Assembly: GCA_032622095.1 (NCBI GenBank)
Contig: CP136062.1
Location: forward strand, 200,359,828-200,423,827
DNA length: 64,000 nucleotides
Reading direction: 5' to 3'
Source: Siphonodentalium dalli
Taxonomy: Eukaryota > Mollusca > Scaphopoda > Gadilida > Siphonodentaliidae
Made by a program: the position numbers and the translations under genes. Positions within the stretch are counted from its first letter, which is position 1; the number at the start of each line of letters is the position of its first letter. A model generated the notes under the pieces. That model ran no database searches, was not told where the DNA came from, and was given only the letters and a program-made list of their open reading frames with translations. Below are positions 57,038 through 64,000 of this stretch, in pieces.

Positions 57038-59640
57038 ACGACTCGGTAATATAGAAAACTGAATATTCCTTCCAAACTTTAGTTACTATTGGAAAATTTA
57101 TACCTCAGAATTAGGTGACATGCTTTGGAACAGAGACAGTTAATACTTTTAAAAACTAAATTAAAAGATAACTTATATGCGTATCGTTGGGTTTTCATGA
57201 GACCTTCGCATTGTCCTGGCCACTAAAATCACTCAGACACCACAAGGGTGGCGTGATGCGATTCGGTATGATTGCTATCGAATAAGCAACAAAACCATCG
57301 TTAATTTGACATGTATTTTGGGCTAACGTTTACTCATTTTAGTTAACCGACCACCCCCCCCCCCCAATAAGATTTTGACTGGCACGTTAACAATCACATT
57401 TCACAACACTATAATATCATCTTAGGTGAAAACACTAATATATTCACCATTGGGTGAAATAACCTGCAGACAGATACGTGTCATGATCACATTACCCTAA
57501 CTAGAGCAATATATGTTCATGTCCAACCATTTTGCGAATATAGAGCACACATAGGCACATAGCCGCCCAGATAACATTAAAACAGGTTAGGCATGTTCTG
57601 AATTAAACTATTATAGTTATATTTAACTATTATAGTTGAATTTGACAGCACCAAATCCATATTTTCCCTGTTTTGGTGGAAACTTTGCACAGTCAAATCG
57701 CAGACTTAGTTATATAATATTGCAGCAAATGAACAGTCTCCATGTAAAATTTGTTGTGTGACCTTATGCGCTAGCTTAGTTTCTTTAATAATGCCTATAA
57801 TTATGCCTTTCTAGTTGGCGTTGACATGCGACTCAATCGCTCCTTCATTACAATATTTAGATCAATTGAATATTTAATACAGTGGCAACTTTAGTTAATG
57901 GACGACAGCGGAGCGTGCTGTGATGTCAATCGCTCGTTCATTACAATATTTAGACCAATTAAATCACTGTGGATATCCGACACCGGACATTATGCAGAAA
58001 TTTTGCCAATTTTGTCTTCTTGATAATATACCACTGTTAGAATTTTATCAATATCATTTATAATGCATATTAATTTTGACAAGGTCTCTCACTCTATACA
58101 ATTGCATTGGTGGATTATCGACGATGAGTTGAACGGTGCAAAGCACTCGGAGTACTGTTCAATATTGGTGTGTTCCTGCACGGGAAAAATATCAATAATG
58201 AGAGAACTAACGCCTCTTATTTAATAGACTCTATTCAATTTTATTGAGTCATCAATGCGTTCTTGAAGAGATTGTACCAACGAAGAAATGAGTGGTAATT
58301 TGTATGGCAATTGTCAGCGCACCGTACACAATCATACTTAAACGTTAGATGCTAGTGCATTTACTGTCGTACATGCGAATTGGCGTTGTCGTCTTCCAGA
58401 AAGAAACAACTTTGTAGCCCAGAAATTGACACATACTCAGCTCATACTGTGTTTTTTTTTCGATAAAGGTCAACAAACGAGATAAATACGATCGACTGAC
58501 TACATTTAAGGTGAACTAACTTGTAATCCGATCCCCTGGTAGTTATTCGCTACAATGAAATATGCTGAAACGAATTCAGGCCAGGTTTTAAGCAGATCAA
58601 TCGCCCCAGCTTTACTTGAACTTGATTTGATATCTATAATATACAAAAGGGGTTAGGGAAACTTTTTGTTTTTGCAAATTATTAAGCCCTTCCTCGATGC
58701 TCCAGCTCCTGGAACTACTATCCAATTCAAATAAAGTGGGTGGTAATTGCTCTACTGTGTGGGTTACATATCTGGCTCCTCTCAATTAACATTTCAATGT
58801 AAGTATGTTTGCCTTCATATTATAGACGCTGGATAATGAATATATGCATCAATACAATATCTTTGTTCACATTTGTTCAACTGATGAAAAATATTGTTGT
58901 TTTCCTTTTCCAATAAATTTAGTTGTGATCATAAACTTGTGAACATGAAAGATATTCATCTATATACATATTTTATTCCATAAACTGTACTTATCATTCC
59001 TGCAGATATGGGATTATGAATCCCATTGGTTGAGGCAAGGGGGTGTTCAGCAATGCGACTCTTTTGCAGTTGTCAAACGGCGAGGCCCGCTGTATCCGGA
59101 ACAAATGTCAGTTGTTAAATTGGACTTACATGTATATTAATGGGTTGGTTCTTGAATTTGAAATGGGGCTATCCTGCAAGGACAAGAGACATACATTTTG
59201 CCATTGCGACCCATTTCACCATATGGATGGCAGCGTTAATAGAATAGTGCAAAATGCACTCTACATGGGGTGTGAACAAACGTGAATAGCTGCCAATACT
59301 TTCACCAAAAATGGACTTACCACATCATTCATGCACTGGGGTTATAATGGGCTTCCTATTTGCAATTCATGTCAGTAATCAGATAACACCATGTTCAGAT
59401 CGTGATGTCGTTCAAAGCACCATGTATAAATGGCACAAATTGCAAACGATGTATTCATTCTGTCCAAAATGTCATCATTTGAGATCGCACCCGTAGTAGA
59501 GTCTGTTCATGTTCATGTTCATGTTCATGTGAGATATCCGGATTTAAAACTAAATACAAGTATAACTGAAGATACCTAAGTCAAGACGTCGTGGAATAAT
59601 GCCGCCAAGTGTGCTACAGCAACTATATGAGACCCAAGCT
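57038..59640. other. Intergenic, nothing firm
   Basis: A poly-C run lies near 57355. 'cattacaatatttaga' words recur at 57846 and 57938. A 44-codon open segment after an acceptor-like CTGCAG (59006-59140) and an overlapping 80-codon frame (59043-59285) show no known motif. No gene is called. Confidence 0.45.
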
Positions 59641-60200
59641 CAGAAAAAAACACAATGTGTGCGGAATTTGTACTTGATGGAATAATAATCGCCAGATTCT
59701 AAGTGGAATCAGCATATATTTTTATAGTCGAAAAAGGGAGATAGCTCGGTCAAAAATCAGCAGATCTGCACCATATTCAAAGTTGACTTGAACAATGTGA
59801 TGGATATTCCTGATGTCAAGTTTAGTTGGGATTAGTTGATATTAACTGGAACATGGCAATTATAGGTCTGAAAATGACTATAGCGCTAATAAAAATCATC
59901 TGACCGGAACGTTATTAGAATGCGACCTCAATGATGTAATGTTTATTACTCGTACCAAGTTTCGTTCCGATCGGATATTATTCAACGGAGTTATTATCCG
60001 GACAACATAAATATAGCAATTTCTAAGTAAAAAAAAGAGTCATAAATCAGAGAAAAAAGATCATCGGACTAGAACTATAATTGAAATTGACATCAATAAT
60101 ATGATTGCCATTCCCCATACGAAGTGTCGTTTCGATCGGATAATTTGAACTGGAGTTAACAGCCTGATAAGAAATCGGACGGACACAGGAACGGACGCGC
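59640..60200 (+). repeat. Tandem repeat, about 200-bp units, GTTCCGATCGGAT type
   Basis: About three diverged units with 'gaacttgac'-like, 'accaagtttcgttccgatcgg' and 'agttattatccggacaac' blocks, the same vocabulary as the right-end repeat at 63.1-64.0 kb. Common non-coding repeat type in bivalves as I recall it. Confidence 0.75.
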
Positions 60201-61006
60201 GATTAACAATAGTTCTCCAAAATGATCACGGGATGGCAATAAATAAACTTGAAAGTGAGGTTTTATCACAAATAAATATGTTTTCACTTTCTCTCCTTAT
60301 GCAGGGAATTTATAATTTTAAAATGAACATCTGTTGCTCCTTTTATCGAGCTACATGTATAATGCAGATGTTACAATGATGACATTTATAATTACACCAG
60401 GACATAATTCACATAGTTCGCAGCACATTTTATCTTATATTTATGAAACCACTGTTGGCGTGCAGTTACTAACCCAGTGCTGGCGTGTGAAGTCAGACTT
60501 GGTGTAAACTAATATTGTTTCGAGCATTAGTAAATGGGAGGTCTATAATCATTAATGCTCATTGCAATGTTTGGCGTTTCGGGGAAATATGTATCATAAC
60601 CATCGCAAAATATGATAGTTTGTGTTAAATTTTAAAGAGGACCTTCAAATTTATCAGGCCAACTAACGTTCTCATAGATAGCCCCCTCTGGTGTGATTTT
60701 AAAGTTAAAAAAAATAAGTCACCATTGAAATGACATACACGTGGTGTACCAATGAGCTGGAAAGCAACAACGTGACGCAATCGTCACCTTAATGACGTGT
60801 AAAGATATTACTTCCATGCAGTTTGACCTAACTATTTGCCTACAATTGGCAGATATTGTTTTGGGCTTGCAATATGCCGTAGAGTAACAAAACGTGTGAA
60901 TTGCAGTTTGCACGACAGTGCTCCTGCAATTCGCCGTACACGAAATAATTATGTCTTTCGCCAATAATATTAACAAACAGCCGAAAAACTCATGGTTGGT
61001 GCTATG

Positions 61007-62551
61007 GGGTAGGGTTCTCTATTCCGAAGGTTCATTATTCCGAAGGTTCGCTATTCCGAAGGTTCATTATTCCGAAGGTTCCCTATTCCGAAGGTTCCCT
61101 ATTCCGAAGGTTCATTATTCCGAAGGTTCGCTATTCCGAAGGTTTTCTATTCTGGGCGTATTTAACCAGAAATGAATCAAAATTTGCACCCCACCACAAA
61201 AACCACACGAGGAATGAAAAATACGATTACGCTAGTATTCATATATAGTACATTTATACATCCACTTCTAATTCCCAAATTGTCCTAGATATCGGTTATT
61301 ATATATAATAGCAAGAAAAGAGTATCAGTTTATCGTTCATTATGGAAAGTTAAAAACACGATGACTGAAATAAACTACATGTAAGAGATATAGTTTTTCA
61401 GAACTGGCAATCTGTATTTGGAAAAAAAACATCAACATTCAAGGCCCACTTAATTTTCGAACCCCCAGATCACATATATAAAATATATGCCACTATATAT
61501 ACCATTTGAAATATGAAGCTCTCCAACACTGTATTATCAGCTTATCCGGTGTAATAAACTGTGAACATGTTGATTTTGTTGAGTTAACGCAGGGTTAACG
61601 ACTTGATTTTGTGCTTACGGTTCATCTGGTTTTGTTGCGCAAAGTAAAGTGTATTATTTTCAATGGAGGGGGTAACTCTATATTTTAAAGATAATGTTAT
61701 TCCCCTTCAATTGAAATTACAGTAGGTTGAATTCGGTTGCATTCTGAGAGCCATGACATATAACGGGGGAATCTTTTTAGGATTTAAGATGTTTTCTATT
61801 TCTCTAGGGGCATCTTCTGATACAGACGTTTGGAATGGTGATGAACTATATATAGTGTTTTAATCATATTTTATGGCACAGATTGTGTTTAAAACCTGAT
61901 ATCAAGGCACTATAAAAAATAGCCGATGACTCGAAAATTAAGTGGGCCTTACAATTCAATACAAATTCACAACTGCAGTTACATGTAGGTTCAACTCATA
62001 CCCGTCTATTCAACGACATTCTGTTTCGCAGTATTCATTAAGATTTATAGTCCCGCTGTTTTAATCCCGCCTTTAGCTGGCGTATTGTTGCCTATATGAT
62101 TATTGAGATATAACGCCATACGCGATGACATTAAATCGCACGGAAAGAGCAATTGTGTGGGCTGCCTGACGTGAATAAGTATTGGAAAATAACGCCATAC
62201 GTAATGACATTAAATCTCAAGGAAACCCGCGAAAAAATAAAAAATAACATTTATTGTTTCAATGTTTTAAGTTATTTCCTTCATAAAAAAGATTCTTCGT
62301 GATAAAGAACCCTCTCAATACTTGAATATAGAATTAACCTTTAAAAAAAAAACTTCGGAATAGCTAACCTTCGGAATAGAGAACCTTCGGAATAGCGAAC
62401 CTTCGGAGTAGTGAACCTTCGGAATAGTGAACCTTCGGAATAGCGAACATTCGGAATAGAGAACCTTCGGAATATAGAACCTTCGGAATAACGAACCTTC
62501 GGAGTAGTGAACCTTCGGAATAGTGAACCTTCGGAATAGAGACATGTTCCC
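61007..62551. mobile_element. 1.5-kb transposon with GAAGGTTC-array termini, 9-bp TSD
   Basis: Flanked by GGTGCTATG at 60998-61006 and 62552-62560. Starts GGGTAGGGTTCTCTATTCCG and ends in the near complement. Just inside each end is an array of 16-bp units (TATTCCGAAGGTTCNC), pointing inward on both sides (61015-61150 and 62350-62545). The interior is non-coding and hosts another MITE. A 9-bp duplication suggests Mutator-like mobilisation (inference). Confidence 0.88.
61441..61950. mobile_element. 510-bp MITE nested in the GAAGGTTC element
   Basis: Perfect 20-bp inverted ends, AAGGCCCACTTAATTTTCGA and complement. Flanks ACATTC and ACAATTC may be a degraded target duplication. No coding sequence. 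Confidence 0.85.
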
Positions 62552-62560
62552 GGTGCTATG

Positions 62561-63100
62561 TAAGTAATTGTGGACCTTTCTTACATCATGTGCATAGCGA
62601 TATGTAAACATACAGAAGTTTTATATATAATAAAATCGGTGCTTATCAGACAAAGTTGCACATGATCCGTATAATTTAACCTAATAATCGTGATTTCTGA
62701 GGACGTACTTTATATCCAGAATGTATAGATAGTATTTTTAGAAGTATAGTATACTCTACTATTATTGAGGGATTTTATCTTCCTGATATATTCTGGTTTT
62801 TAACAATCACGAATATTCGGTAAATAATATCGGCATATTGTGTTAACAGATGAAATTTTCCTGCATAATTTCCGGTGTCGGATGTACACAGTGTGAATGT
62901 TAATTGACGATACTGTGCCATCATGATTAATCATTCGTATGAATCGAGACATGTTATTTCACCAAAAATGAACATAGAACGGAATTAGTCGGGCACTTGT
63001 TTGGAATCATTGTTGTGAAATATGATTTTGGGTTATCCCTCTTTTATCGAATTCACAAAAAGGCAAGATCCATATTCAACTATTATAAATAAACATAACT
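62561..63100. other. Intergenic, nothing recognised
   Basis: AT-rich; no repeat boundary, exon or RNA gene seen. Confidence 0.5.
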
Positions 63101-63129
63101 ATGTTTTAATTAAGTAGAGTTAATAATTT

Positions 63130-64000
63130 AATTAAATAAGAGTTAATTTAGCAACTTTGAACATTAATAAGGGGCATATAATAACAAGAGCTACGCTGTG
63201 CGTGCAATATACGGAAACTGAAAAAAAAGGGCATAACTCTGGTAAAAATTGGCGGACGGAACTCAAATTTGAACTTGACCTGTGTTTTGGTGGGAGAAAG
63301 TAATATACCAAATTATCATTGAATCCGATAAGCTCTAGTAAAGTTGTCATGCGGACAACAAATTTCAGGGATTTTCTAAGTCAAATTACGTCAAATAAGG
63401 GGCATAACTCCGGTGAAAATTGGCGGACGGAACCCAAATTCGCACTTGATCTGTCTTTTCTCCTAATAAACCCACATACCAAATTTGATTGAAATCGGTT
63501 CAGTCTAACTAAAGTTATCATCCGGACAACAAATTTCAGGGATTTTCTAAGTCAAATTACGTCAAAAAAGGGGCCATAACTCTCGCAAAAATTATCGGAT
63601 TCAAACGAAATTCGGACTTGAGCTGTATTTCGATATATGTAATCCACAAAAAAACGGGTTTTGCGTATAAACATTCCAAAATCGAGTTATCATCCGGAAA
63701 CCAAAAAACATAAGAAAAACTGAATTTTCTGAGTCGAAAAAGGGGCATAACTCTGCCAAAAAAAATTTGGTGGGAGAAAGTAATATACCAAAATTGGATT
63801 CATTCCGATAAACTATACTAAAGTTATCATCCGGACAACAAATTTCAAGGATTTTCTAAGTCAAAAAACGTTAAATAAGGGACATAACTCCGGTGAAAAT
63901 TGGCGGGCGGAACCCAAATTCGAACTTGAACTTACTTTTCGGCTAATAAACCCACATACCAAATTTTAATAATTTTGGTTCACTCTAACTAAAGTTATCA
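63130..64000 (+). repeat. Tandem repeat, about 170-bp units, GGGGCATAACTC type
   Basis: Five units begin at 'aaggggcataactc' or variants (about 63228, 63397, 63569, 63738, 63877) and contain 'attggcggacggaacccaaattcg', 'cacataccaaatttgattgaaatcgg' and 'aagttatcatccggacaacaaatttcagg'. It runs off the right end of the window. Characteristic of bivalve and other mollusc genomes in my experience. Confidence 0.9.

Noticed and set aside
59006-59285. Open segments near 59.0-59.3 kb as an exon
   Set aside because: Two overlapping frames, no motif, and only an acceptor-like CTGCAG as support.

Overview
This is animal nuclear DNA, most likely from a mollusc and probably a bivalve. The evidence is an AT-rich background, genes split by long introns with GT..AG sites, very dense non-coding repeats, frequent TACATGTA-type words, and at the right end a tandem repeat containing GGGGCATAACTC that I know as common in bivalve genomes. 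The lineage call is inference; no rRNA or mitochondrial marker is present.

Two protein-coding loci can be supported. (1) Plus strand, about 0.7-4.6 kb: a THAP-domain P-element-type transposase (THAP9-like) in at least three exons, with the D, D and E catalytic positions all present; its first exon is not visible and probably lies left of the window. (2) Minus strand, 53.2 down to 31.35 kb: a thiopurine S-methyltransferase (TPMT)-like gene that I assembled from eight short exons with matching splice phases. One of its introns appears to be GC-AG, and its last exon was not found. Most of the right half of the window is intron of this gene.

Nearly everything else is mobile or repetitive. 4.6-5.8 kb: a 21-unit, roughly 59-bp tandem array directly behind the transposase stop, whose units covary as a hairpin. 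5.8 and 9.5 kb: two copies of a 160-bp repeat with a covarying multi-branched fold. 8.95-14.16 kb: a 5.2-kb element with perfect 53-bp inverted termini and a 9-bp target duplication. 14.18-19.16 kb: a 5-kb palindrome carrying arrays of a YY1-like motif. 22.25-29.45 kb: a 7.2-kb fold-back whose arms carry CpG-rich GCGCCGAAAGC arrays. 20-33 kb: many TTAA-flanked MITEs of one family. 29-39 kb: short palindromic elements. 37.5 and 56.6 kb: two copies of a piggyBac-type MITE built from two hairpins. 43-52 kb: tandem repeats interrupted by a 3.2-kb transposon. 52.5-53.1 and 55.1-56.6 kb: degraded non-LTR retrotransposons. 61.0-62.55 kb: an element whose inverted ends are GAAGGTTC arrays, with a 9-bp target duplication. 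59.6-60.2 and 63.1-64.0 kb: tandem GGGCATAACTC-type repeats.

The two genes show no functional link. The window reads as one host enzyme gene swollen by transposons, beside a transposase gene that is either an old P-type element or a domesticated copy.
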